Positions 55,285 through 63,510 of a stretch of DNA of 64,000 nucleotides are shown here, piece by piece (the stretch's first letter is position 1; every line of letters starts with the position of its first letter). The position numbers were made by a program, and so were the translations under genes. This DNA comes from an uncultured Prochlorococcus sp. (GTDB lineage Bacteria > Cyanobacteriota > Cyanobacteriia > PCC-6307 > Cyanobiaceae), in contig CACNWD010000003.1 of NCBI GenBank assembly GCA_902624085.1, forward strand, positions 23,045 through 87,044, read 5' to 3'. The notes beneath the pieces were generated by a model. It made no database searches and was not told the origin of the DNA. It worked only from the letters and a program-made list of their open reading frames with translations.

Positions 55285-56776
55285 TTTTCTTAAAAACTAT
55301 AATAAATATATAATACCCTTATTAATTATCTACTTGATAACTAATATTATAAAAAGTGTATTTAATATTTATTTCTTATTAATTTTACTTGGAATTACAT
55401 TATTCCTTTATAAAACTAATAAGAGACTTTTCAAAAAGATACTATATAAAACTATTTTCAAGAAAAAATCATACAACGTAAATAGTAAAGTAATAGCAGC
55501 AAAGAAAACTCTTAAGGGAATTAATGAGATTATTTATCGAATAGAAAATAAGGTAAATGTTGAGATGATTAATTATGAGAAATTTAAAATTGAGAAACAA
55601 CTTAATACTGCTGACTATAATGTAATTCTATTTGGAGCTGGATCCTGCGGTAAAACATCATTAGCAAGAGGGTTAATTAAAAGTATTGTAGGTGAAATTT
55701 CTCCTATTATTGGAACAACAAAAAATTCAAATATATATAAAGTTAATATTCCTTTTCTAAAAAGAAATATTAATATTATTGATACACCTGGACTTTTTGA
55801 AGCATCAATTGAAGGAGAAAGAAGAGAAGTAAAAACTATTAAAAAAGCTTCAAAATCAGATTTAATAATCTTTGTTATTGATCAAGATTTAAATAAATAT
55901 GAACTCTATTTAATAAAGCAATTATCTAAGATAGGCAAATCAATCATTATTGCGTTAAATAAGTGTGATTTGCGTACAAGTAACCAAAATGAAAGTATAA
56001 AGAGAAATATCTATAAATTAATTAATGAATTTGCTAGAGATACAAAAATAATATTTACAGTTGCATCACCTCAGACAATTGCCAGTATCGGAAGCAAACC
56101 TATAAAGAAAGAAGTACTTGTAGATAATTTGTTTAATGAAATAATCGATATTCTAGATAGAAATGGTGAGGAATTATTAGCAGACAATATACTTTTTCAG
56201 TGTAATAAATTAGGTTTAATAAGCAAAGATATAATTAATAAACAAAGAAATACATCATCAAAAAAAATAATTAATCGATATGCATGGATAACAAGTGGAG
56301 TAATATTTATAACTCCGTTACCTGGTATAGACTTATTGGCAACAAGTGTAATAAATATTCAAATGGTAATAGATATTTCAAAAATATATGGAGCAAATAT
56401 AACAAAAGAAAGAGCCATTGAACTTACAAAATCCATAGTAAAGGTTATAGCAACACTAGGAGTTGTGAGAGGTGGAATGAATATCATTACTAATTTATTA
56501 TCAACAAATTTCACCACAAGATTTATAACAAAATCAGTGCAATCAATCACAGCTGCATGGATAATCAGACTTGTAGGCCTTGCATTTATACAATATTTTG
56601 AAAAAAATCAAAGTTGGGGGGATGGTGGTATTCAAGAAATAGTTCAAAATCTTTATGAAATAAATAAAAGAGAAGACATACTAAAAGATTTCCTAAAAGA
56701 AGCTTTGCAAAAGATCAATTTAAAGGAAAATTCCTTAAACAAGAAACAATTACCCCCATATTCTCACTTTGATTGA
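55274..56776 (+). CDS. membrane-associated GTPase with DUF697 domain
   Basis: A 500-residue protein with two N-terminal hydrophobic segments (IIPLLIIYLITNII, YFLLILLGITLFLY), a P-loop GTPase domain and a C-terminal DUF697 membrane domain. GTPase motifs are GAGSCGKTS (G1, near 121), DTPGLF (G3, near 171) and NKCD (G4, near 225). DUF697 shows ITSGVIFITPLPGIDLLATSVINIQMV. Related proteins are widespread in cyanobacteria, with no settled function. It is coupled to lspA by an 11-base overlap, and its last 62 bases are antisense to a small ORF. Confidence 0.88.
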   Translation: MMNNFLKNYNKYIIPLLIIYLITNIIKSVFNIYFLLILLGITLFLYKTNKRLFKKILYKTIFKKKSYNVNSKVIAAKKTLKGINEIIYRIENKVNVEMINYEKFKIEKQLNTADYNVILFGAGSCGKTSLARGLIKSIVGEISPIIGTTKNSNIYKVNIPFLKRNINIIDTPGLFEASIEGERREVKTIKKASKSDLIIFVIDQDLNKYELYLIKQLSKIGKSIIIALNKCDLRTSNQNESIKRNIYKLINEFARDTKIIFTVASPQTIASIGSKPIKKEVLVDNLFNEIIDILDRNGEELLADNILFQCNKLGLISKDIINKQRNTSSKKIINRYAWITSGVIFITPLPGIDLLATSVINIQMVIDISKIYGANITKERAIELTKSIVKVIATLGVVRGGMNIITNLLSTNFTTRFITKSVQSITAAWIIRLVGLAFIQYFEKNQSWGDGGIQEIVQNLYEINKREDILKDFLKEALQKINLKENSLNKKQLPPYSHFD

Positions 56777-56894
56777 TTAAATAATTATTTAAATTGGTGC
56801 GAAAATCAAAAACGCTAATAAAAAGCAAATAAATTATACAAATAACTATTGAAATAAAACCTGTTATTTTGGCTATTAATTTCGGTCTATTCAT
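56715..56894 (-). CDS. 59-residue single-span membrane protein (missing from ORF track)
   Basis: The minus strand encodes MNRPKLIAKITGFISIVICI then IYLLFISVFDFRTN and a polar tail ending CLRNFPLN before TGA. A basic N-terminus leads into one clear membrane helix. The ATG overlaps the decarboxylase stop as ATGA (56894-56891), strong evidence of translational coupling. It falls just under the 60-residue cutoff of the ORF track. The last third is antisense to the GTPase gene end, so the tail beyond about residue 40 may be poorly conserved. It resembles short uncharacterised picocyanobacterial membrane proteins. No function is known. Confidence 0.75.
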   Translation of the reverse strand: MNRPKLIAKITGFISIVICIIYLLFISVFDFRTNLNNYLINQSENMGVIVSCLRNFPLN

Positions 56895-58291
56895 ATATTA
56901 AAGTTATTTATTAGATTAGTTAGTTCTTTGATATGTAGAGTTGTAGTATTAAAGTTTCCAAAAACAACTCTAAGATAATATTTACCTTTATAAAACGGTC
57001 TAGAAATCATATAATTTTTCTCATTCAATAAATTTTTTGCCTTCAGGGTCCAATTATTTGACTCTTCAACATCCATTCTCTTTGGTAAAAAAGATACTAT
57101 ATGCAATGGTCCACTATAAATTTCAAATTTATTTTCATCTAATTTTTCAATAAACATTGATTTTTTTAAAAGAGACTCTTTTAATATCTTTTCAATTCCT
57201 TGTATACCTAAAAATCTTAAACCAAGCCAAAGTTTAATTATTTCGGCTGGTCTAGAGCCTTGAACACCAAGTTCTCCTCTATTAATTACATCATCGGAGG
57301 AATCAATATAAGGGAGGCCAGTCTGAAATGTATTTTTTAAAGTATCAAAATCTGATACTAGTAATAATGAAGAAGTCTTTGCTATACCAATCAATTTCTG
57401 CGGATTAATAGTTATAGAATTAGCATTGCTTACTGTAAGACTTTTAATAATATCAAATTTATTGTTTGCTAGTAAAAAAACCCCTCCGATAGAAGCATCA
57501 ATATGAAACCAGATTTTTTTTTCCTTACATATATTTCCTATCTCATTTATTGGGTCTAAGGCCCCTCGAATAGTTGTACCAAAAGTTGCCACTACTGCAA
57601 AGATTTTTCTTCCACTGTCAATTAAGGAATTAAGTAATTTCATAAAAGATGGAATATGCATGCATCCATTTTTATCTGTATGAACAATAAATATATTTTT
57701 ATCTTCAACACCTAAGATTTTTGCACATTTTTTAATAGAGACATGAGCATCTTCACTTGTAATTATTACAGCTTCATTATTAAATGTTAAACCAGAAGAA
57801 TATTTAGCTGTTACGAGAGCATTTAGGTTATTTAAAGTACCTCCACTAGCCGCAATACCGCCTGAATCTTCGTCAAATCCAATCTTTTTAGATAACCATT
57901 TACATATATCATTCTCAAGTTTTGAAATACTTGGAGATAATTCTTCTGCTAATAAATTATTATTTAAGCCAGAGGCTATTAGATCTCCAATAATAGATAT
58001 TGTTAAAGGAGGTGGATCTAAATGAGCGAGAGAACCTGGGTGTGAAGGACAAAAAGATGAATATATTAATTTTTCAATTTCACTTAAAAGATCATTTACA
58101 TCAGAACCGTTTTTTAGAGGATAGGTAACTTTAAATTCATTATTTATTGGAAGAGGAGATCGCTTATTTGTATCTGAATACCATTTACATAATAATTCCG
58201 AGGTTTTTCTCAAAAGATAAAGTAATTCATCATTATTTCCACTAATAGAAGGAAAATAATTTATTTCATCGTTGGTAATTTTCTCAGTCAT
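56891..58291 (-). CDS. group II PLP-dependent amino acid decarboxylase
   Basis: A fold-type I enzyme of the aromatic-L-amino acid / glutamate / diaminobutyrate decarboxylase group. ASGGTLNNLNALV (PLP phosphate region), FHIDASIGGVFLL (Asp binding the PLP ring) and the PLP lysine in INPQKLIGI (near 297) are present, with VQGSRPAEIIKLWLGL after it. Length (466 aa) is standard. Substrate is undetermined: aspartate, glutamate, diaminobutyrate or an aromatic amino acid are all possible. It is divergent from tadA by 32 bases and coupled to the 59-residue membrane protein by ATGA. Confidence 0.9.
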   Translation of the reverse strand: MTEKITNDEINYFPSISGNNDELLYLLRKTSELLCKWYSDTNKRSPLPINNEFKVTYPLKNGSDVNDLLSEIEKLIYSSFCPSHPGSLAHLDPPPLTISIIGDLIASGLNNNLLAEELSPSISKLENDICKWLSKKIGFDEDSGGIAASGGTLNNLNALVTAKYSSGLTFNNEAVIITSEDAHVSIKKCAKILGVEDKNIFIVHTDKNGCMHIPSFMKLLNSLIDSGRKIFAVVATFGTTIRGALDPINEIGNICKEKKIWFHIDASIGGVFLLANNKFDIIKSLTVSNANSITINPQKLIGIAKTSSLLLVSDFDTLKNTFQTGLPYIDSSDDVINRGELGVQGSRPAEIIKLWLGLRFLGIQGIEKILKESLLKKSMFIEKLDENKFEIYSGPLHIVSFLPKRMDVEESNNWTLKAKNLLNEKNYMISRPFYKGKYYLRVVFGNFNTTTLHIKELTNLINNFNI

Positions 58292-58323
58292 TTATGTAAT
58301 TTTTAACAGATAAGTTTTAAAAT

Positions 58324-58842
58324 ATGAACATGAAAGAACTAGTAAAAGATTTAAAAGATCCAATTACAAAAGAGAAAAACACATATTTAAAATATAGTAA
58401 ATGGATGAAAGTAGTGCTTAGGAGAGCTCAAGTTGTTGGCGAAAGAGAACTTCCAATCTCAGCATTAATAATAGACCAAAATGGAAGGTGTATTGGAAGG
58501 GGAAGTAACAAAAGAGAAATAAATAAAGATCCATTAGGTCATGCAGAATTAATTGCTTTACGCCAAGCAGCCTGGATAAAAAACGACTGGAGATTTAATG
58601 ATTGTGTGATGATAGTAAATTTAGAGCCATGTCAGATGTGTGCCGGAGCAATAATACAATCTAGAATGGGTAAAGTAATTTTCTCAGCTAATGATTTTAA
58701 AAGAGGTGGATTAGGTGGAACTATAGATTTATCAAAACACAAGAGTGCTCATCATAAGATGGAAGTTATAAACGGATTATTGGAACATGAGTCTAGTCTG
58801 TTAATTAAAAATTGGTTTAAAAAGCTGCGGAACGAAAAATAG
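58324..58842 (+). CDS. tadA: tRNA adenosine(34) deaminase
   Basis: TadA deaminates A34 to inosine in tRNA-Arg(ACG). The zinc site is HAE (73-75) in LGHAELIALRQAAW and PCQMC (102-106) in NLEPCQMCAGAI, the cytidine-deaminase signature. FSANDFKRGGLGGTIDL follows. The 172-residue protein has an N-terminal extension of about 25 residues compared with E. coli TadA. The start could also be the internal ATG at 58330. Its final 26 bases overlap the convergent aminotransferase gene. Confidence 0.94.
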   Translation: MNMKELVKDLKDPITKEKNTYLKYSKWMKVVLRRAQVVGERELPISALIIDQNGRCIGRGSNKREINKDPLGHAELIALRQAAWIKNDWRFNDCVMIVNLEPCQMCAGAIIQSRMGKVIFSANDFKRGGLGGTIDLSKHKSAHHKMEVINGLLEHESSLLIKNWFKKLRNEK

Positions 58843-60001
58843 AAAATTTTTTTAATTCTGTATCAAACAAATTTAGTAACTTATCAACATTTTTGTCGGT
58901 TGAATTATATCCCATGAGACCAATTCTCCATATTTTCCCTGAAAGAGAACCTAACCCATTTCCAATTTCAATCCCATATTCACTTAGTAAATGATTTCTA
59001 AATAAATCACCATCCACTCCTGGAGGTATTTTAACTGTTGTAAGTGTCGGTAATCTAAATTCTTCAGATACGTGCAATTCTAAGCCTAATTTAATTAATC
59101 CATCACAAAGTTTTTCTGAATTTCTTAAATGCCTTTCCCAAATATTTTCTAAACCTTCATTAGCAATCAATCTTAAACCCTCTCTAATTGCATAATTCAT
59201 ATTAACTGGTGCTGTATGATGGTAAACACGATCAGAACCCCAATATTTATTTAATAATGAAAGATCTAAATACCAATTAGGAACTTTAGATTTTCTCTTT
59301 TTTAATTTTTCTTCAGCTCTATTATTCATAGTAAATGGACTTAAACCTGGCGGACAACTTAATCCTTTTTGGCTACAACTATACGCAAGATCAATTTTCC
59401 AATCATCAACCAAAAGTTTTACAGCTCCAAGTGAAGTGACTGCATCTACTAAAAACAAGCAATTATTCTTTCTACAAATCTCGCCAATACCATCTAGTGG
59501 TTGAAGAACACCTGTTGAAGTTTCTGCATGAACTATTGCAAAAATAGAAGGTTTATTTTTTTCAATTTCAAGTCTTATTTCATCTAATGAAAAAGCCTCT
59601 CCCCATTCTTTTTCTATCACTACTACGTTTGCTTTATAACGTGAAGCCATATCGACAAGTCTGTCTCCAAAATATCCTTTTTTTGCTATTAAAATCGTTT
59701 CCCCCTCCTCTATAAAATTAGCAATAGAGGCTTCCATAGCTGCACTTCCAGTACCGCTCATTGGGAGTGATACCCTGTTATTGCATTGCCAAGCATATCT
59801 AAGTAATTCTTGTACATCAGACATTAATTCAAGGTATGCATCATCTAAATGACCAATAGGGTTAAGAGATAGTGCTTTTAATACTTCAGGATGTGCATTT
59901 GAGGGCCCTGGTCCTAGTAATAATCTAGAAGGGACATATGTTTTTGAATAATTATTAAGATTCTCTTTCCTTAAAGAGTAGATAATCTTTGATTCTGTCA
60001 A
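58817..60001 (-). CDS. alanine/serine-glyoxylate-type aminotransferase (class V)
   Basis: A class V PLP aminotransferase of the AGT/SGAT family, likely acting in photorespiratory glyoxylate metabolism as a glyoxylate transaminase. It has LLLGPGPSNAHPEVLKALS near the start, MSGTGSAAMEASIANF, FLVDAVTSLGAVKLLVDDW, and the PLP lysine in SCSQKGLSCPPGLSP. Length (394 aa) is typical. It is divergent from glnA across the 220-base regulatory region, so glyoxylate transamination and ammonium assimilation are neighbours. Amino donor preference cannot be read from sequence. Confidence 0.92.
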   Translation of the reverse strand: MTESKIIYSLRKENLNNYSKTYVPSRLLLGPGPSNAHPEVLKALSLNPIGHLDDAYLELMSDVQELLRYAWQCNNRVSLPMSGTGSAAMEASIANFIEEGETILIAKKGYFGDRLVDMASRYKANVVVIEKEWGEAFSLDEIRLEIEKNKPSIFAIVHAETSTGVLQPLDGIGEICRKNNCLFLVDAVTSLGAVKLLVDDWKIDLAYSCSQKGLSCPPGLSPFTMNNRAEEKLKKRKSKVPNWYLDLSLLNKYWGSDRVYHHTAPVNMNYAIREGLRLIANEGLENIWERHLRNSEKLCDGLIKLGLELHVSEEFRLPTLTTVKIPPGVDGDLFRNHLLSEYGIEIGNGLGSLSGKIWRIGLMGYNSTDKNVDKLLNLFDTELKKFSIFRSAAF

Positions 60002-60156
60002 AACTCATTAATTAAGTATTAACTTAAAGCTAAACCAAGATAGATACTTAAGCGATGTTTATTAAAAAAAATGCATTGAATTTAAATAATTAAAACAAAT
60101 ATTAATTTAATAAATAATCTTGAAATACTAAAACAAAGCCTCAAGTGTTTAAAAAA

Positions 60157-60198
60157 GTTACGGTTGATACAAAATTTGATTCTCTAACTAACTAATTT
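60157..60198 (+). promoter_or_regulatory. NtcA-type activator site and -10 box of glnA
   Basis: GTTACGGTTGATAC (60157-60170) fits GTT-N8-TAC, one base from the NtcA consensus GTA-N8-TAC. Exactly 22 bases further lies TAATTT (60193-60198), which fits the TAN3T -10 box at the spacing of class II NtcA-activated promoters. The inferred start site would be near 60205, about 17 bases from the glnA ATG. glnA is a known NtcA target in marine cyanobacteria. Binding is inferred only. Confidence 0.7.
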
Positions 60199-60221
60199 CA
60201 ATAAAGATAAAAAAAACTTTA

Positions 60222-61643
60222 ATGTCTAAATCTGCACAAGATGTACTAAGTCAAATAAAAGATGAAGGAATCGAACTCATCGATTTAAAATTCACAGACA
60301 TTCATGGAAAATGGCAGCATCTTACTGTTACTTCAGACATGATAGAAGAAGATTCCTTTTCTGAAGGTCTTGCATTTGATGGTTCATCTATCAGAGGGTG
60401 GAAGGCTATTAATGCCTCAGATATGTCGATGGTTCCAGATGCTACAACAGCGTGGATTGATCCATTTTATAAGCATAAAACCCTTAGTATGATTTGCTCT
60501 ATTCAAGAGCCAAGAAGTGGAGAACCTTATGATAGATGTCCAAGATCGCTTGCTCAAAAAGCACTTTCATATCTAGATTCAACATCTATTGCAGACTCTG
60601 CATATTTTGGACCTGAGCCAGAGTTTTTCCTGTTTGATGATGTTAGATATGATTCGAAAGAAGGTAGTTGTTTCTATAGTGTTGATACTATCGAAGCACC
60701 ATGGAATACTGGAAGAACTGAAGAAGGAGGCAATTTAGGATATAAAATTCAATATAAAGAAGGATATTTTCCTGTATCACCAAATGATACTGCTCAAGAT
60801 ATAAGATCAGAAATGTTACTCCTTATGGGTCAATTAGGTATACCTATTGAAAAACATCATCATGAAGTTGCGGGGGCAGGTCAGCATGAATTAGGCATGA
60901 AATTTTCTTCATTGATTAATGCAGCTGATAATGTCATGACTTATAAATATGTTGTAAGGAATGTTGCTAAAAAATATGGAAAAACTGCCACATTTATGCC
61001 AAAACCTGTATTTAACGATAACGGAACAGGTATGCATGTTCATCAGAGTTTATGGAAAAATAATCAACCTTTATTTTTTGGTGAAGGCACATATGCAAAT
61101 CTTTCTCAAACAGCAAGATGGTACATTGGTGGCATTCTAAAACATGCTCCATCATTTCTAGCCTTTACAAACCCAACAACAAATAGTTATAAAAGATTAG
61201 TTCCAGGGTTCGAAGCCCCAGTTAATCTTGTTTATTCTGAGGGTAATAGATCTGCTGCAGTGAGGATTCCTCTAACTGGTCCTAGTCCAAAAGCAAAAAG
61301 ATTAGAATTTAGATCTGGTGATGCCATGGCAAATCCTTACTTATCATTTACTGTTATGCTTTTAGCTGGTATTGACGGAATTAAGAATCAAATTGATCCT
61401 GGAGATGGAGTAGACGTTGATCTTTTTGAATTAAATCAAGAAGAACTTTCAAAAATAAATACTGTCCCTTCTTCCCTAAATGATGCGCTCAATGCTTTGA
61501 AAGCAGATAAAGATTATTTATTAGCTGGTGATGTCTTTACAAATGACTTTATCGATAACTTTATTGATATGAAATATGAAGAAGTTCAGCAACTTAGACA
61601 AAGACCACATCCTCATGAATTTTTTATGTATTATGATGCTTAA
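60222..61643 (+). CDS. glnA: glutamine synthetase type I
   Basis: GlnA ligates ammonium to glutamate, the main entry of nitrogen. The 473-residue GSI subunit has the N-terminal [15 protein letters not shown], active-site blocks [15 protein letters not shown] and [30 protein letters not shown], and the flap-region sequence [13 protein letters not shown]. At the E. coli adenylylation position the residue is Phe402 (DLFELNQEE) instead of Tyr, so covalent adenylylation is not possible. It has its own promoter with an NtcA-type site and a strong terminator, so it is probably monocistronic. Confidence 0.99.
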   Translation: MSKSAQDVLSQIKDEGIELIDLKFTDIHGKWQHLTVTSDMIEEDSFSEGLAFDGSSIRGWKAINASDMSMVPDATTAWIDPFYKHKTLSMICSIQEPRSGEPYDRCPRSLAQKALSYLDSTSIADSAYFGPEPEFFLFDDVRYDSKEGSCFYSVDTIEAPWNTGRTEEGGNLGYKIQYKEGYFPVSPNDTAQDIRSEMLLLMGQLGIPIEKHHHEVAGAGQHELGMKFSSLINAADNVMTYKYVVRNVAKKYGKTATFMPKPVFNDNGTGMHVHQSLWKNNQPLFFGEGTYANLSQTARWYIGGILKHAPSFLAFTNPTTNSYKRLVPGFEAPVNLVYSEGNRSAAVRIPLTGPSPKAKRLEFRSGDAMANPYLSFTVMLLAGIDGIKNQIDPGDGVDVDLFELNQEELSKINTVPSSLNDALNALKADKDYLLAGDVFTNDFIDNFIDMKYEEVQQLRQRPHPHEFFMYYDA

Positions 61644-61682
61644 TTTCTTTTAAAATATTTAATTAAACTTATAAAATTTTAT

Positions 61683-61731
61683 AAATCTTTTTGAGAAATT
61701 CTTAAATCCTTCTCAAAAAGATTTTTTTTTT
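61683..61731 (+). terminator. intrinsic terminator of glnA
   Basis: AAATCTTTTTGAGAA (61683-61697) pairs perfectly with TTCTCAAAAAGATTT (61710-61724) around a 12-base loop. The T-run continues to 61731. The 15-base stem is AT-rich, but its length and uninterrupted T-run make it the clearest terminator in the window. It begins about 40 bases after the glnA stop. Confidence 0.92.
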
Positions 61732-61753
61732 GTTGAAATATAGTAAGTAGAGT

Positions 61754-62815
61754 ATGAAAATGGCTACAGATCCACTTATAAAAATTGCTTACAAAACACT
61801 TCAACAAGGAAAGAGTATTGCAGGTTTAGCTCACAAGGAGATTAGCAGTAGAATAATGAATTTTATGTCTCCAGATAAAGACCTTAAAAGCTTCGATATA
61901 GACAAAAATTTATTAATTGATATTCAAAAATCAATGGATGAATTGAGGGAAGAAGATTGGAAGGATTATGAAGAGAACATTTATCCTCAAAAGCTTTTAT
62001 TTGATGAACCTTGGCTAAGATATTTAATTCAATATCCTAAAGTCTGGTTAGATATGCCAAATACTTGGGAGAGAAGAAAAAATCAGAAAGTTAATGATTT
62101 ACCAAAATCAATTGATAAAGATAATTATCCAACATATTATTTAAGAAATTTCCATCATCAAACTGATGGTTATTTATCTGACTTTTCAGCAAGTATTTAC
62201 GATTTACAGGTAGATATTCTTTTTAATGGCTCTGCTAACTCCATGAGAAGGAGAATTTTGAAACCACTTAAAGAGGGCTTACTTAATTTTTGTGATAGGA
62301 AAAATAGTTCCATCAAAATTCTTGATGTGGCTACTGGCTCTGGAAGAACACTTAAGCAATTAAGAGGAGCATTTCCAAAAGAAAAGATAATAGGTATTGA
62401 TTTATCTGATTCTTATCTAAAGGAAGCTAGTAGACATATTTCAGATTTAGATGGAGATTTAATTGAGCTAATTAAAGGTAATGCAGAAAATTTACCCTTT
62501 CAAGACAATTCCTTCCAAGGTGTTTCATGCGTTTATTTATTTCATGAACTCCCAAGAACTGTTAGGGAAAAAGTTTTAAAAGAATTTTTTAGGGTTCTTG
62601 AACCCGGAGGAATACTCGTGCTTGCAGATTCAATACAGATAATTGATTCTCCCAATTTCATAAGTATTATGGAAGGTTTTTATAAAAATTTTCATGAACC
62701 TTTTTATTGTGACTATATTAAGGACAATATAGATTCAAAGATGGAAGATGTAGGTTTTATCAACATTCATTCTAAATCTTTTTTCATGACAAAGGTTTGG
62801 TCTGCGATAAAATAA
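61754..62815 (+). CDS. SAM-dependent methyltransferase, UbiE-like (type 11)
   Basis: A class I methyltransferase with SAM motif ILDVATGSGRTLKQL near residue 189, then IIGIDLSDSYLKEA, LIKGNAENLPFQDNSFQGVSCVYLFHELP and RVLEPGGILVLADS. A 150-residue N-terminal region precedes the catalytic domain and includes YYLRNFHHQTDGYLSDFSA. It is larger (353 aa) than UbiE/MenG (about 230), so it is likely a specific cyanobacterial enzyme; quinone or other small-molecule substrates are possible. It starts right after the glnA terminator and is 14 bases upstream of the next gene. Confidence 0.88.
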   Translation: MKMATDPLIKIAYKTLQQGKSIAGLAHKEISSRIMNFMSPDKDLKSFDIDKNLLIDIQKSMDELREEDWKDYEENIYPQKLLFDEPWLRYLIQYPKVWLDMPNTWERRKNQKVNDLPKSIDKDNYPTYYLRNFHHQTDGYLSDFSASIYDLQVDILFNGSANSMRRRILKPLKEGLLNFCDRKNSSIKILDVATGSGRTLKQLRGAFPKEKIIGIDLSDSYLKEASRHISDLDGDLIELIKGNAENLPFQDNSFQGVSCVYLFHELPRTVREKVLKEFFRVLEPGGILVLADSIQIIDSPNFISIMEGFYKNFHEPFYCDYIKDNIDSKMEDVGFINIHSKSFFMTKVWSAIK

Positions 62816-62829
62816 AAAAAAATATTTCT

Positions 62830-63084
62830 ATGAAAAACTGGCCAGAGGATATAAATGAAACTGTAAAGAATTTAAATGAAAGATTAAAAATAGATCATAA
62901 TGATTGGCATAAATTTAAAGGTAATAAAAATAAAAGAGCTGCTGAATTAATTGCATCTGCGCTTTGCCAATTAATTATTGGAAACAATGAAAAAGACTCA
63001 ATAGCTTATTTAGAGGAGAGTTTAAAGTGGTTAAAAGGAATTAACGTTGATGCTCCTTGCCCTCATAAAAAATCATCTTTTTAA
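62830..63084 (+). CDS. small cyanobacterial protein (DUF6439-like)
   Basis: The ORF track starts at 62797 with TTG, overlapping the methyltransferase, but ATG at 62830 (MKNWPEDINETVKNLNERL) lies 14 bases after that gene's stop and is the better start. The product is 84 residues, helical and charged, with AAELIASALCQLIIGN and ending DAPCPHKKSSF. It resembles a conserved cyanobacterial protein family (DUF6439 as I recall). Function is unknown. Its 3' end overlaps the convergent anti-sigma gene by 12 bases. Confidence 0.75.
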   Translation: MKNWPEDINETVKNLNERLKIDHNDWHKFKGNKNKRAAELIASALCQLIIGNNEKDSIAYLEESLKWLKGINVDAPCPHKKSSF

Positions 63085-63465
63085 AGCTAATTGTAATTTA
63101 TTACCTTTAGGACTCCATCTAACGTCATCAAAGCATTCGTTTATTATAAATAATCCTCTTCCACTTATAGAATCTGCACTCTTTGGTAAAGTGAATTTTC
63201 TTTTCTCATTTACCATACCTTGACCTTGATCCTGGATTATCCAAACCCACCAATGCGGGGTTATAATTCGCTTTACTTTGATAATTTTTGAAGAATCAAA
63301 CTTATTTCCATGCTTTACAGCATTTACTAAAGCTTCATGTAAACCCAATCTTATTAAATATAAATGTTGATATTTATATAAAGGTTCCAGTAAAATTTCA
63401 ACAAAATCTGATAGCTGAAGAGATGACTCAAATTCAAAAGTCGAAGTGTCCTTAGTAGAGGACAT
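63073..63465 (-). CDS. RsbW-like anti-sigma factor / serine kinase (HATPase_c_2)
   Basis: A stand-alone GHKL ATPase domain of 130 residues. The N-box is LHEALVNAVKHGN (Glu44, Asn48), the G1 box is DQGQGM (79-84) and the G2 box is GRGLFII (102-108). These match the anti-sigma regulatory factor/serine-kinase family (RsbW/SpoIIAB/RsbT). Targets in cyanobacteria are sigma factors or STAS anti-anti-sigma proteins; neither is adjacent here. It is 46 bases from the GUN4 gene on the same strand, downstream of it, so cotranscription is possible. Confidence 0.9.
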   Translation of the reverse strand: MSSTKDTSTFEFESSLQLSDFVEILLEPLYKYQHLYLIRLGLHEALVNAVKHGNKFDSSKIIKVKRIITPHWWVWIIQDQGQGMVNEKRKFTLPKSADSISGRGLFIINECFDDVRWSPKGNKLQLALKR

Positions 63466-63510
63466 AACAATACACTTTTTTATTATTTTAACTTATTTAA
63501 GTATTACTAA

